From Lachnospiraceae bacterium (GTDB lineage Bacteria > Bacillota > Clostridia > Lachnospirales > Lachnospiraceae), in NCBI GenBank assembly GCA_017416465.1, contig JAFQCK010000130.1, positions 1 through 41,476 on the forward strand: a stretch of DNA of 41,476 bases, in the 5' to 3' direction. Position 1 is the first letter of the stretch. The number at the start of each line of letters is the position of its first letter. Below, piece by piece: positions 8,589 to 17,513 of the stretch. Both the position numbers and the translations under genes were made by a program. The notes under the pieces were generated by a model. It had not been told where the DNA came from. It was given only the letters and a program-made list of their open reading frames with translations, and did no database searches.

Positions 8589-9286
8589 CTCATATACCTC
8601 ATTATCTTTTCTTTAATAACTTCTTTATTAGTCCTGCTTATGGAAATTATTGTATTATCACTCATTACAATCTCATCTTTTCTTATTATCTCAATATACT
8701 TCTGATTTACAAGAAAACCTTTCTGAACCCTAATAAAACCATTCTCACTTAATTCCATTTCCAATTGTGACATAGTCCCTCTAAACTTATGTACTTTATC
8801 AGTTAAATGTATTAATAAATAATTAGATTCACTTTCAAAATATACTATTTCCGAAATATTCACCCTATATATCCCATCATTTGTTTTATAAGTAAAAATA
8901 CAATCTCTATGAGATATTTCATCAATTATCCTACTGATTACTTCTTCTATCTCATCATCAAAATAGCTTTTTCTTATAAATCCAAAAGGATGATATTTAA
9001 ATGAACTGTATACTAAAGAATCATGGCTTGTTACAAAAATCAGTAATCCTTTGTATTCTTCGTTTAATAAACTTTCTGCAATATCCATTCCACTTAAGAT
9101 TGGCATATCAATATCCAAAAAAACAACATCAACAACGTTTGACTTTATGTATTCTAAAGCCTCTGTCGGTGATGTCGTTTCAAAAATCTCTATTTCCATA
9201 TCTTTATTTAAAAATGTCTGACTAATTTTTTCTGATAAAGTATTAAGTATTTTTTTCTCGTCATCACAAACTACTATTTTTATCAT
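8585..9286 (-). CDS. LytTR-family response regulator
   Basis: 233 residues from ATG at 9286, which has an AAGGA site; the longer reading from 9334 has none. The receiver domain shows the acidic pair DDE (8-10), the phospho-acceptor Asp58 in FLDIDMP and a Lys in FIRKS. The C-terminal half (about 130-233) is a LytTR DNA-binding domain (VYFESESNYLLIH, FIRVQKGFLVN). It forms an operon with the GHKL kinase and is the most likely regulator of the ABC cluster. Confidence 0.92.
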   Translation of the reverse strand: MIKIVVCDDEKKILNTLSEKISQTFLNKDMEIEIFETTSPTEALEYIKSNVVDVVFLDIDMPILSGMDIAESLLNEEYKGLLIFVTSHDSLVYSSFKYHPFGFIRKSYFDDEIEEVISRIIDEISHRDCIFTYKTNDGIYRVNISEIVYFESESNYLLIHLTDKVHKFRGTMSQLEMELSENGFIRVQKGFLVNQKYIEIIRKDEIVMSDNTIISISRTNKEVIKEKIMRYMR

Positions 9287-9396
9287 TGAACACCATCCTT
9301 TCCGATAACTTCTATGTAGAATAGTAGAATACATAACTTTTACATATTTATCAAGATGTCTGTGACAAAATGTATTAAATTAGTGATAACGTACAA

Positions 9397-10206
9397 TCAA
9401 TCTATTTTTATAAACTTTTCATCTGAATAATGACATTCCATTACTTTATTATCATCATAAAGATAAAATCTGTAAAGACATCCCCAAGAAGGATTGTCAA
9501 ATAACGCTATTTCCAAAGATTCGTTAAACTCATCTTCTGATACATCAGAAATAGATATAACTTCCTGTTCAATCCATTTATTTTCTTCAAATTTATAAAC
9601 AACAAATTTTTTATTTGAATTATCTTCATCATAAGAAAATTCAATACAAACCGTTTCGCTTTCGTTCTTCCACATTCCAAGCAATTTATTGTATATCAAA
9701 TTTTCCGCTTCAGCTATTGCAAGTGATTCTTTTTCTGCCTCTTCTTTTTCTACTTGAGTATAATATGTATTTTCATCACCACTTACAATATATCCTATAT
9801 CACTTGCAAAAGAATAAACCAACATTGCATAAGAATCTGAATCTAAGTATCTTACTTCAAAATACAAATCTTCATTTTCCACTACAGTTATCCCACTTAT
9901 ACTATCTGCATTTGAAGTTTCAATAATAAGTTTATTTTTTCTAAAAAAGAATTTTGGATTTTCATCTATAATTTCAAAATCTCTTCCATAACATTCTACC
10001 TTTTCTACATCTGAAATAGATTTATCTGCAAATATAATCTCAATCTTATCCGAATATACTTTCATTTTTTTTATTTTAATACCAAGAACAGCATCATTGT
10101 CATATTTATATGTTGTCATACTATGACTACATCCACCTAGTATACATACCATTATGATAAATATGCTCACACATAAAAAATACTTTTTCATCTTTCTCAC
10201 TACCAT
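9397..10206 (-). CDS. putative lipoprotein upstream of the two-component pair
   Basis: 269 residues with a lipoprotein signal: basic start, hydrophobic stretch and lipobox ILGGC with Cys26 as the lipidation site. The mature part is acidic, with no recognised enzyme motif. An alternative ATG at 10191 (residue 6) cannot be excluded. It lies 110 bases upstream of the LytTR regulator on the same strand, so it could be a surface sensor or accessory protein for a kinase that itself lacks membrane segments; this is inference from position only. Confidence 0.75.
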   Translation of the reverse strand: MVVRKMKKYFLCVSIFIIMVCILGGCSHSMTTYKYDNDAVLGIKIKKMKVYSDKIEIIFADKSISDVEKVECYGRDFEIIDENPKFFFRKNKLIIETSNADSISGITVVENEDLYFEVRYLDSDSYAMLVYSFASDIGYIVSGDENTYYTQVEKEEAEKESLAIAEAENLIYNKLLGMWKNESETVCIEFSYDEDNSNKKFVVYKFEENKWIEQEVISISDVSEDEFNESLEIALFDNPSWGCLYRFYLYDDNKVMECHYSDEKFIKID

Positions 10207-10261
10207 TTCTCACATATTCCTTTTAAAAATGCATTATCCACTTAAATTAGTAATAATATAC

Positions 10262-10309
10262 AAAAAGGGCTATCGCTTAGCAAATTTTCATTTGCTAAAG
10301 TGACAGCCC
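10262..10309 (-). terminator. intrinsic terminator of pckA
   Basis: On the minus strand, GGGCTGTCACTTTAGCAAAT pairs across a GAAA loop with ATTTGCTAAGCGATAGCCC and is followed by TTTTT. It sits just after the pckA stop. Confidence 0.92.
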
Positions 10310-10334
10310 AATAAAATCATTTATAAATAATAAA

Positions 10335-11939
10335 TTACATCTGAGGACCAGCAGCAACTAATGCTTTACCAGCTTCATTTCCTTCATATTTAGCGAAGTT
10401 CTTAATGAATCTTCCTGCAAGGTCTTTAGCTTTCTCTTCCCACTCAGCTGCATCTGCATATGTGTTACGTGGGTCAAGGATGTTTGTATCAACACCTGGA
10501 AGCTCTGTAGGAACTTCGAAGTTGAAGAATGGGATGCTCTTTGTATCAGCTTTTTCGATTGAGCCATCAAGGATAGCATCAATGATACCACGAGTATCTT
10601 TAATTGAAATTCTCTTACCTGTTCCATTCCATCCTGTATTTACTAAGTAAGCCTTAGAACCATTCTCTTCCATTTTCTTAACTAATTCTTCAGCATACTT
10701 TGTTGGATGTAACTCTAAGAATGCCTGACCAAAACAAGCTGAGAATGTTGGTGTTGGCTCTGTAATACCTCTCTCTGTACCTGCAAGTTTTGCTGTAAAT
10801 CCTGATAAGAAGTAATACTTTGTCTGCTCTGGTGTCAAGATTGAAACCGGAGGAAGTACTCCAAATGCATCTGCTGAAAGGAAGATAACATTCTTTGCAG
10901 CTGGTGCAGCTGATATTGGACGAACAATATTATTAATGTGATCGATTGGGTAAGATACACGAGTATTCTCTGTAACACTACCATCATCAAAGTCAATCTT
11001 TCCATCAGCATCTAATGTAACGTTCTCTAAAAGAGCGTTTCTCTTAATTGCATTGTAGATATCAGGCTCTGATTCTTTATCAAGGTTGATAACCTTTGCA
11101 TAACAACCTCCTTCGAAGTTGAATACACCCTTGTCATCCCAACCATGCTCATCATCACCGATAAGAAGTCTCTTAGGGTCTGTAGATAATGTTGTCTTAC
11201 CTGTTCCTGAAAGACCGAAGAAAATAGCTGTATTTTCGCCATTCATATCTGTATTAGCTGAACAGTGCATTGAAGCAATACCTTTTAATGGGAGATAGTA
11301 GTTCATCATTGAGAACATACCTTTCTTCATCTCTCCACCATACCATGTATTAAGAATAACCTGTTCTTTACTTGTGATATTGAATGCTACTGCTGTTTCT
11401 GAGTTAAGTCCTAACTCTTTATAGTTTTCAACTTTAGCTTTTGATGCGTTATAAACAACGAAATCAGGCTCGAAGTTCTCAAGCTCAGCTTCTGTTGGCT
11501 GGATGAACATATTCTTAACGAAATGTGCCTGCCAAGCAACTTCAACGATAAATCTGATAGCCATTCTTGTATCTGCGTTAGCACCACAGAATGCATCTAC
11601 TACAAATAATCTCTTGTTAGAAAGTTCTTTCTTAGCAAGTTCTTTAAGTTCAGCCCAAACCTCTGTTGAAATTGGATGGTTATCATTCTTATACTCGTCT
11701 GTTGTCCACCAAACTGTATCTTTAGAGTTCTCATCCATAACGATATATTTATCTTTAGGTGAACGGCCTGTGTAGATACCTGTCATAACGTTAACTGCAC
11801 CGAGTTCACTTTCCTGTCCTACTTCATAACCTTCTAATCCGGCTTTTGTCTCTTCTTCAAATAATACTTCAAATGAAGGATTGTATACTACTTCAGTAGT
11901 ACCTGTAATACCATAAGCTTCTAAATTAATCTTTGACAT
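10335..11939 (-). CDS. pckA: phosphoenolpyruvate carboxykinase (ATP)
   Basis: 534 residues, the full family length. It interconverts oxaloacetate and PEP using ATP/ADP; in anaerobic gut Clostridia the enzyme often runs toward oxaloacetate. Recognised motifs are the kinase-1a P-loop GLSGTGKT (242-249), the metal-binding GDDEHGW (261-267), and the [10 protein letters not shown] block. GAGG lies nine bases before the ATG. It is a single gene with its own terminator and a plausible upstream -10 element. Confidence 0.98.
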   Translation of the reverse strand: MSKINLEAYGITGTTEVVYNPSFEVLFEEETKAGLEGYEVGQESELGAVNVMTGIYTGRSPKDKYIVMDENSKDTVWWTTDEYKNDNHPISTEVWAELKELAKKELSNKRLFVVDAFCGANADTRMAIRFIVEVAWQAHFVKNMFIQPTEAELENFEPDFVVYNASKAKVENYKELGLNSETAVAFNITSKEQVILNTWYGGEMKKGMFSMMNYYLPLKGIASMHCSANTDMNGENTAIFFGLSGTGKTTLSTDPKRLLIGDDEHGWDDKGVFNFEGGCYAKVINLDKESEPDIYNAIKRNALLENVTLDADGKIDFDDGSVTENTRVSYPIDHINNIVRPISAAPAAKNVIFLSADAFGVLPPVSILTPEQTKYYFLSGFTAKLAGTERGITEPTPTFSACFGQAFLELHPTKYAEELVKKMEENGSKAYLVNTGWNGTGKRISIKDTRGIIDAILDGSIEKADTKSIPFFNFEVPTELPGVDTNILDPRNTYADAAEWEEKAKDLAGRFIKNFAKYEGNEAGKALVAAGPQM

Positions 11940-12000
11940 TTGTTTAAACCTCTTTCTTCTTTATTTTGAAAATTTGCGATTTTTCAATCAGTCGTTTTCC

Positions 12001-12006
12001 ATTATA
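12001..12006 (-). promoter_or_regulatory. putative -10 element of pckA
   Basis: TATAAT on the minus strand, 62 bases before the pckA ATG. The -35 region is only a T-rich tract with no good TTGACA match, so this is a moderate call. Confidence 0.4.
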
Positions 12007-12124
12007 CAAGATAATTGAAAAAAATAAAAGCAATATTTTTCTATTATTGCTATATTTATACAAATTTTTCCATAAATAATGTTTTTAGATATTCTTAATA
12101 AATAATTTTACCATATATCAACAT

Positions 12125-12166
12125 AAAAAAGCACCATTAAATCTAATTACTTAAATCTAATGGTGC
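12125..12166 (-). terminator. intrinsic terminator of the small membrane protein gene
   Basis: On the minus strand GCACCATTAGATTTA pairs, with two G-U pairs, with TAGATTTAATGGTGC and is followed by TTTTTT. It lies 20 bases after the stop of the gene at 12187. Confidence 0.88.
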
Positions 12167-12186
12167 CAAAATCAATACACGTTTAT

Positions 12187-12423
12187 CTACTTCTTAGGTA
12201 ATTCATTAGTAAAGAGTCGATATATAAGGCATGGTAAAAACATAATTCCTGTCAGTGTTATCATAACACCCATCACACCTGTAATATGCTCTTCAATAAT
12301 CCAGAATTCAGGTCTTAATGCGGTAAGTAAAATTCCAACTGCTAAACATACAACACAAATCAATCCAAGAATTATCTCGTCTACAAATGTACTCTTATCA
12401 TTTTTCATTAAACTAAAGCCCAT
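12187..12423 (-). CDS. small two-helix membrane protein, unknown function
   Basis: 78 residues. After a short polar start (MGFSLMKNDKST) there are two hydrophobic helices, about 19-37 and 47-69, and a charged end NELPKK. The site GGAGG is seven bases before the first ATG. The gene stands alone, with its own terminator, between pckA and the fucO-like gene. I do not recognise a family. Confidence 0.7.
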   Translation of the reverse strand: MGFSLMKNDKSTFVDEIILGLICVVCLAVGILLTALRPEFWIIEEHITGVMGVMITLTGIMFLPCLIYRLFTNELPKK

Positions 12424-12573
12424 AAAATCGCCTCCATTCCATATGATAATTATAATGTGTTATCCTATTCTCTGTACTATAATTATACCAATTTAAAACA
12501 AATCACTCAACCAATTTTTCTAAATATTATTTAAATAATCCAGCTTTATTTTCAAAATTATATATAACAAATC

Positions 12574-13722
12574 TTACATCAATTTCTTAAATAATTCAGT
12601 TATCTCTTCAACACTTGTATCTCTTGGATTGCCAGGTCTGCAAGCATCGTCAAACGCAGACTGTGCTAGGAAAGGAATATCTTCTTCCTTTACAATCTCT
12701 TTCAAATCTGTAGGTATTCCAACATCTACAGACAACTGTTTAACCGCATCAATTGCTGCCTTTCTATATTCATCAACAGACATATTCTCTGTTCCTTCAA
12801 CACCCATAGCCTGTGCAATATATTTGTACTTATCTCCTGTCGCCGGTGCATTATATTCCATAACTGTCGGAAGAATAATTGCATTAGCAACTCCATGAGG
12901 TGTATCATACAATGCACCAAGAGGATGAGCCATAGAATGAACAATACCAAGACCTACATTAGAAAATCCCATTCCTGCAACATACTGTCCAAGTGCCATT
13001 CCTTCTCTGCCTTCATCAGTATTATCAACTGCTCCTCTAAGCGAACGTGATATAATCTCTATTGCTTTCAAATGGAACATATCTGATAATTCCCAAGCAC
13101 CCTTTGTAATATATCCCTCAATAGCATGTGTAAGAGCATCCATACCCGTTGCAGCTGTAAGAGATTTAGGCATAGTTGCCATCATATCAGGGTCTACAAA
13201 TGCAACTACCGGAATATCATGCGGATCTACACAAACCATCTTTCTGTTATTCTCAGCATCAGTAATTACATAATTAATTGTAACTTCTGCTGCTGTTCCT
13301 GCTGTTGTTGGAACTGCAAGAATTGGTACACATTTATTCTTAGTATCTGCAACGCCTTCAAGACTTCTCACATCTGCAAATTCAGGATTGTTAATAATAA
13401 TTCCTACTGCCTTTGCAGTATCCATAGAAGAACCACCACCAATTGCAATTATGTAATCTGCCTCTGCTTCTTTAAATGCCGAAACACCTGCCTGAACATT
13501 CTCAATAGTAGGGTTAGGCTTAATTTCAGAAAAAAGGGCATATTCTAAAGAAGCATCATCAAGTACATCAAGTACCTTTTTTGTTACACCAAACTTAATC
13601 AAATCAGGATCAGAACATACAAAAGCCTTTTTAAAACCACGCCCAATAGCTTCTGCAGAAATATCATTAATTGCTCCCTTTCCATGATATGATGTCTCAT
13701 TCAAAATAAATCTGTTACTCAT
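12574..13722 (-). CDS. fucO: iron-containing alcohol dehydrogenase, lactaldehyde reductase type
   Basis: 382 residues, co-linear with E. coli FucO as I remember it over the whole length. GGGSSMD (95-101) binds NAD(P). The predicted iron ligands are Asp195, His199, His262 and His276 (GMDALTHAIEGY, VHSMAHPLGA, TPHG). The family reduces lactaldehyde to 1,2-propanediol using NADH in fucose/rhamnose fermentation, and acts on related short alcohols. No fucose or rhamnose genes are nearby, so the physiological substrate is open. It is a single gene. Confidence 0.93.
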   Translation of the reverse strand: MSNRFILNETSYHGKGAINDISAEAIGRGFKKAFVCSDPDLIKFGVTKKVLDVLDDASLEYALFSEIKPNPTIENVQAGVSAFKEAEADYIIAIGGGSSMDTAKAVGIIINNPEFADVRSLEGVADTKNKCVPILAVPTTAGTAAEVTINYVITDAENNRKMVCVDPHDIPVVAFVDPDMMATMPKSLTAATGMDALTHAIEGYITKGAWELSDMFHLKAIEIISRSLRGAVDNTDEGREGMALGQYVAGMGFSNVGLGIVHSMAHPLGALYDTPHGVANAIILPTVMEYNAPATGDKYKYIAQAMGVEGTENMSVDEYRKAAIDAVKQLSVDVGIPTDLKEIVKEEDIPFLAQSAFDDACRPGNPRDTSVEEITELFKKLM

Positions 13723-13830
13723 AAATACCGTCCTCCTTAAACATTAATAATAGTTAAATTATACTACTTTTAAGTGTTTTTAACAACCGTAACTATATTG
13801 TTTTATGTATTAAAAGCTAACTATTACATT

Positions 13831-13868
13831 AAAAATCGAGTAGTGGTTCGATTCACCTCTACTCGATT
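13831..13868 (-). terminator. intrinsic terminator of the desulfoferrodoxin gene
   Basis: A perfect 10-base stem, AATCGAGTAG / CTACTCGATT on the minus strand, is followed by TTTTT. The loop can pair further (AGGTG with ACC). It lies 53 bases after the dfx stop. Confidence 0.9.
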
Positions 13869-13921
13869 AAATAAATCATAAATATGTAAAACTATTCTTA
13901 TTTTTTATTATTCCTAATTAC

Positions 13922-14293
13922 TTAATTAGATTTCCACAATCCATGTAAATTACAATATTCATATGCACAGATAACTTCTTCTCCATCTGTTAATTTAAAT
14001 ATAGCTTCAGGTTTATCTGTGTAATTCAAATTAACTTTATGGCTTCCTTTATTAGTTTCTAAAATTATCCACTGAATAAAATGCGCTTCAACCATAGGAT
14101 GTTCTACTTCTCCAACTTTAACTGTAACAGTATCACCTTCCACATTCACTATCGGTACATGTTTCTCAAATGCTCCATCAGAAGTTCCCGGAACTAACTC
14201 TACCATCTTCTGACCACAACACATAACAGGTACACCTGTCTCCTTCACATACTCAATAATGTTTCCACAATGTTCACATACATAAAACTTCAT
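13922..14293 (-). CDS. dfx: desulfoferrodoxin (superoxide reductase)
   Basis: 123 residues from ATG at 14293, eight bases after GGAGG; the longer reading needs a TTG that lies over the ribosome site. The N-terminal desulforedoxin-like part has CEHC and a CC pair that bind one iron. The neelaredoxin part supplies the catalytic iron ligands: His in FEKHVP, HPM, AHF and the Cys/His pair in CNLHG. It reduces superoxide to peroxide without making oxygen, the usual defence of anaerobes against air. It is a single-gene unit. Confidence 0.95.
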   Translation of the reverse strand: MKFYVCEHCGNIIEYVKETGVPVMCCGQKMVELVPGTSDGAFEKHVPIVNVEGDTVTVKVGEVEHPMVEAHFIQWIILETNKGSHKVNLNYTDKPEAIFKLTDGEEVICAYEYCNLHGLWKSN

Positions 14294-14397
14294 ACATCGT
14301 ACCTCCAAATCATTATATTACAGGTATTTTTAATTACCTATTTTAACTACATCTAATATTATATATCTATAAATATACTACGTCAACATTTATAAAA

Positions 14398-14808
14398 TCA
14401 AATAATCTTTCCATCCAAATGGTCAATTTCATGCTGTATAATCTGAGCAATTAGGTCTGAATATTTTTTACACTGCTTAACAAAGTTCATATCATAATAT
14501 TCTATCTCAATATTCTTATATCTTACAGTATCTCTAACACCTAATAGAGACAGACATCCCTCACTTGTCTTATAAGGTTCACTTTTATTAATAATTTTGG
14601 GATTAAACATTGCAACATTTACAAATCCCATATTAACTGCAATTATTGCCTTAGGTATTCCAATCATATTCGCCGCCATACCAACACAACCTGCTTCATT
14701 AGCTTTTAATGTGTCTAATAAGTCAATTGCTATCTGCTTATCATCTTTTGTTGCAGGCTCTGCTTTCCTTTTAAGTAAAATTATATCTCTACATACTGTT
14801 TTAACCAT
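14398..14808 (-). CDS. def: peptide deformylase, variant active site
   Basis: 136 residues. The three deformylase motifs are present: CVGMAANMIG (41-50), EGCLS with metal ligand Cys85, and QHEIDH with His126, Glu127 and His130. The enzyme removes the formyl group from new proteins. The protein is shorter than E. coli Def (169 residues). In motif 1, where the usual sequence is GxGLAAxQ, it has Cys41 for the first Gly and Met48 for the conserved Gln that supports catalysis. It may be a second, divergent deformylase beside a normal one elsewhere in the genome. Confidence 0.88.
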   Translation of the reverse strand: MVKTVCRDIILLKRKAEPATKDDKQIAIDLLDTLKANEAGCVGMAANMIGIPKAIIAVNMGFVNVAMFNPKIINKSEPYKTSEGCLSLLGVRDTVRYKNIEIEYYDMNFVKQCKKYSDLIAQIIQHEIDHLDGKII

Positions 14809-14861
14809 TTCACTTCACCATTTTCTGTATATTACTTTTTAATATTATCAACATAACTTAT

Positions 14862-15284
14862 CTATTCTTCTGTTTCAATAATCTTAATAAAATCATCCGG
14901 CAAAATTACTTTTGTAATTCCTGACTCAAAATCCTTCTGATTACGCGTTATGATATATTCCATACCTGACCTTCTAGCTACCTTTTCAAGAACTGCATCT
15001 TCATAATCTGTTATTTTAGATTCTAATGCCTCTATGCAATCTTCTTCTCTCACTTCTAAAATTCCAATTAAAGAATACAATTTTTTCATAATCTGTTTTG
15101 AACTTTCAGTATTATGCAAATACTTTCTTACCAAATAATATATATCTGCTGCCGAGCTGGCTGTTATATACATATCAACTATATTATTAGCTGACATAAT
15201 AAATAACTTCTCAGCACTTTTATTAAAAGGTTCCCTTGAAGTTAATGCATCAATAACAACATTGGTATCAATTAATATTTTCAT
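14862..15284 (-). CDS. PIN-domain toxin of a type II toxin-antitoxin pair
   Basis: 140 residues. The PIN-domain acidic residues are visible: Asp6 in LIDTNVV, the acidic DYEDAVLEKVA block and ITRNQKDF near the end, which marks the last strand and Asp. Family members are metal-dependent RNases that act on tRNA or mRNA. The ATG follows the antitoxin stop directly (TAAATG), the usual antitoxin-first order with coupled translation. Confidence 0.88.
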   Translation of the reverse strand: MKILIDTNVVIDALTSREPFNKSAEKLFIMSANNIVDMYITASSAADIYYLVRKYLHNTESSKQIMKKLYSLIGILEVREEDCIEALESKITDYEDAVLEKVARRSGMEYIITRNQKDFESGITKVILPDDFIKIIETEE

Positions 15285-15500
15285 TTACTTTGCAATCAAC
15301 CTTTCTTCTCTTGCCTCATCCACATCTGCGTCCTTAGGCAAAATTCCAAATAGAGACTTTGCTGCTTCTACTCTGTCTTGATATGGATTAACTAATTTAG
15401 CTACAATCTTACCATTTTTAGTAATATATATATCTTCTGTTGCTGATAAAAGTAAATACTTACCTAAATTATTCTTTAATTCTGTTGCTGTAATTGACAT
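15285..15500 (-). CDS. Phd/YefM-type antitoxin
   Basis: 71 residues. It starts MSITATELKNNLGKYL and continues with DIYITKNGKIVAKLV, the typical Phd/YefM N-terminal DNA-binding fold. The C-terminal tail (about 45-71) would be the part that wraps the PIN toxin. It is expressed from a good promoter at 15527-15555 that carries a GTAC...GTAC near-palindrome, so autoregulation is likely. Confidence 0.88.
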   Translation of the reverse strand: MSITATELKNNLGKYLLLSATEDIYITKNGKIVAKLVNPYQDRVEAAKSLFGILPKDADVDEAREERLIAK

Positions 15501-15526
15501 AAAACCACATCCTTCCTTGTACTTAT

Positions 15527-15555
15527 ATTATATACAATTCGTACGATTTTATCAA
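15527..15555 (-). promoter_or_regulatory. sigma-A type promoter of the toxin-antitoxin operon
   Basis: On the minus strand TTGATA (15555-15550), a 17-base spacer and TATAAT (15532-15527). A loose GTAC...GTAC palindrome covers the spacer and the -10 box, a likely operator for the antitoxin complex. Confidence 0.8.
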
Positions 15556-15579
15556 TAATTTCAGCTAATTTCATTTAAA

Positions 15580-16515
15580 TCATTCAAACTGCTCCATAGC
15601 TCTTTTAAATGCCTTATAATTTTTAGTTTCATACTCTGTGTGGTATACAGCATATTCTATTACATCAAAACACTTTCTATATTCTTTTGTCATCTGAGCA
15701 AATACATCTGAAACAATATGTGGTGGATTCCTAAATGCCCCACATCCAAACGCCCCCAGTATTAACACCTCTATCTCTTCTTTTATCGCTACTTCAAATA
15801 CTCTTCTTATTCTTTTTTCTAATAAAACTCTTAAATCATCCTCTGAGATATCCGCCTTCTCAGCTCCTGAATATGGATTAAACATATTACTTGGATTAGT
15901 CCTTAAATTAGGAGCCGCAATAGTTATAACATCAACTTTCCACCATTCTTCTCTATCCACAAAGGCAGGAAAATCTATATCACTTTTAAACACCATTACA
16001 TTAGGTGTAAAAATACAGTCATCATTATTAAGCGGATTATGCTCCCTTCTATGAGGAAAATAGAAATTATCCCACATATTCTTATCATTTAAACAAGGAT
16101 ATAATGTACTGCATCTGCATATAGACTCTTCCTGGGCAGATGACCCCTGTACAACACCACCGCCCGGATTAGTTGCAGAGGCAAAATTAAGAATCCCTAC
16201 TTTCTTTCCCATCTTCGAATAAACTTCTGATGCTTCTAATGTCCTCTTTCCCGAAACTATAACCTTACCATCTCTCCTTAAATCATCTTTAACTATAATA
16301 GACAGTATCTCTGTAGCCGGAATAAATCTCTGATTCTCAATTGACTCTTTCACAACATCCTTTAGATCCTTAATAGTAGTATAACAATACTCAGTATCTT
16401 TAAAAATCTCTTCATTCTTTAATCTTCTATCGTACATAATTCTAATATATTCTCCTCTTCTATATAAATTTAAGTTAGGTATTTGCGAAACTCTATTTAA
16501 TAACGCTTTGTGCAT
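15580..16515 (-). CDS. TIGR02452 / microbial-type PARG, ADP-ribose glycohydrolase
   Basis: 311 residues from ATG at 16515, seven bases after GGAG; an upstream ATG at 16548 is open but lies within an inverted repeat and has no site. The poly(ADP-ribose) glycohydrolase signature is clear: NPGGG (GGG at 118-120) followed by QEE (128-130), within a macro-like fold (VGILNFASATNPGGG, VLILGAFGCGAFRNPP). Family members cleave ADP-ribose from proteins or poly-ADP-ribose chains. It sits in a block with a VWA protein and a macro-domain protein, which supports a role in ADP-ribose signalling or reversal. Confidence 0.92.
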   Translation of the reverse strand: MHKALLNRVSQIPNLNLYRRGEYIRIMYDRRLKNEEIFKDTEYCYTTIKDLKDVVKESIENQRFIPATEILSIIVKDDLRRDGKVIVSGKRTLEASEVYSKMGKKVGILNFASATNPGGGVVQGSSAQEESICRCSTLYPCLNDKNMWDNFYFPHRREHNPLNNDDCIFTPNVMVFKSDIDFPAFVDREEWWKVDVITIAAPNLRTNPSNMFNPYSGAEKADISEDDLRVLLEKRIRRVFEVAIKEEIEVLILGAFGCGAFRNPPHIVSDVFAQMTKEYRKCFDVIEYAVYHTEYETKNYKAFKRAMEQFE

Positions 16516-16626
16516 ACTTTCACTCCGTTGTTCGTACAATTTCGGCATATTTGTTCGTCTACGACGTACAAATTATGCCAAATTGTTCGCCCAAAGTCGC
16601 AATTCGTTATGCACAAAGTGTTATTA
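16498..16626. repeat. long imperfect palindrome over the PARG start
   Basis: Outer arms 16498-16516 and 16608-16626 are 19 bases with one mismatch (TAATAACGCTTTGTGCATA). Inner arms of about 20 bases (around GGCATA...TTTGT) flank an ACGTC-GTA-GACG centre near 16560. One outer arm is the first six codons of the PARG gene. Similarity continues beyond the arms on the plus strand to about 16655, so this is an inverted copy of the gene's 5' end. Confidence 0.85.
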
Positions 16627-16666
16627 CAATAGTCTCGCAATTATCTAATAAATTTTAGTTAATTTA

Positions 16667-17329
16667 CTAATTTCTTGACTTATAATCTTCTTCAATCTCT
16701 TTTTTCCAATCACTTGAAAGTGTTTCACACATCACATCTGCAGAACACTTGCGAACTTTAGACAATGTTGCACTTAAAACCCTATAATTAACTGCTGTAC
16801 CTTCTTTATCGCAATTATAATTAACTGCTCTTTCTCTAGCAATTCCAAACTTATCAGCTTCTTCAATTGCATCTATATTAGCACCTAAAAATAAAAATTC
16901 CCATCCTCTTTTCACCTTACTCTTCTCAACCATCTTTTTAACTTTCTCATAAGTATACTTCTTACTTGAATTCTCCTGTCCATCAGTAGTTATTATAAAC
17001 AAAGTCTTCTCAGGTCTGTCTTCTTCATTCATATTCTTCTGCGCTTTTTTAATATGACGAATAGCCATTCCCATAGCATCAAGAAGTGCTGTACAACCTC
17101 TTACATAATAATCCTTATCTGTCATAGGATTAATCTTATCAAGAGATATTCTATCATACAAAAATTCAACTCTGTCATCAAATAAAACTGTTGATACTAT
17201 TGCTTCTCCTTCTTCTTTCTTTTGCTTATCAATAAGAGAATTATATCCACCTATAGTATCTGACTCCAAACCTCCCATTGAACCACTTCTGTCTAAAATA
17301 AATACAATTTCTGTTAATCCTTTTTTCAT
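16667..17329 (-). CDS. von Willebrand factor A domain protein
   Basis: 220 residues. The metal-ion adhesion site is present as DRSGSM (13-18), with a Thr in the CTALLDAMG stretch and Asp in TTDGQEN. It is cytosolic, with no signal peptide or membrane segment. Small VWA proteins of this kind act as metal-dependent scaffolds or partners of ATPases, and are found near ADP-ribose, TerD and kinase genes. It lies between the macro-domain gene and the PARG gene on the same strand. The specific partner is unknown. Confidence 0.9.
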   Translation of the reverse strand: MKKGLTEIVFILDRSGSMGGLESDTIGGYNSLIDKQKKEEGEAIVSTVLFDDRVEFLYDRISLDKINPMTDKDYYVRGCTALLDAMGMAIRHIKKAQKNMNEEDRPEKTLFIITTDGQENSSKKYTYEKVKKMVEKSKVKRGWEFLFLGANIDAIEEADKFGIARERAVNYNCDKEGTAVNYRVLSATLSKVRKCSADVMCETLSSDWKKEIEEDYKSRN

Positions 17330-17440
17330 AATAATTCCTCACTTTCCTCTAAAAACTTAATTCTTTAGAACATTTTAAAGAATATTTCGCCTAGATATGT
17401 ATTGTTTCTTTGTTTCTAATCACACTATATCACACCAATA

Positions 17441-17470
17441 AAAAAACAAGGTCGCCGTAAAAGCGACCTG
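17441..17470 (-). terminator. intrinsic terminator of the macro-domain gene
   Basis: On the minus strand AGGTCGC - TTTTACG - GCGACCT followed by TG and a T-run. The same stem occurs at 39338-39360 after the remnant of a second macro-domain gene. Confidence 0.85.
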
Positions 17471-17513
17471 AAAATTATTGTACCGTTCAGAGCTAAGTTC
17501 GAACAATTACAAA

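Noticed and set aside
7811-17505. GTTCAGAGCTAAG occurs both in the hairpin at 7811-7859 and near 17485.
   Set aside because: A shared 13-mer is expected several times by chance in a window of this size, and the flanks do not match.
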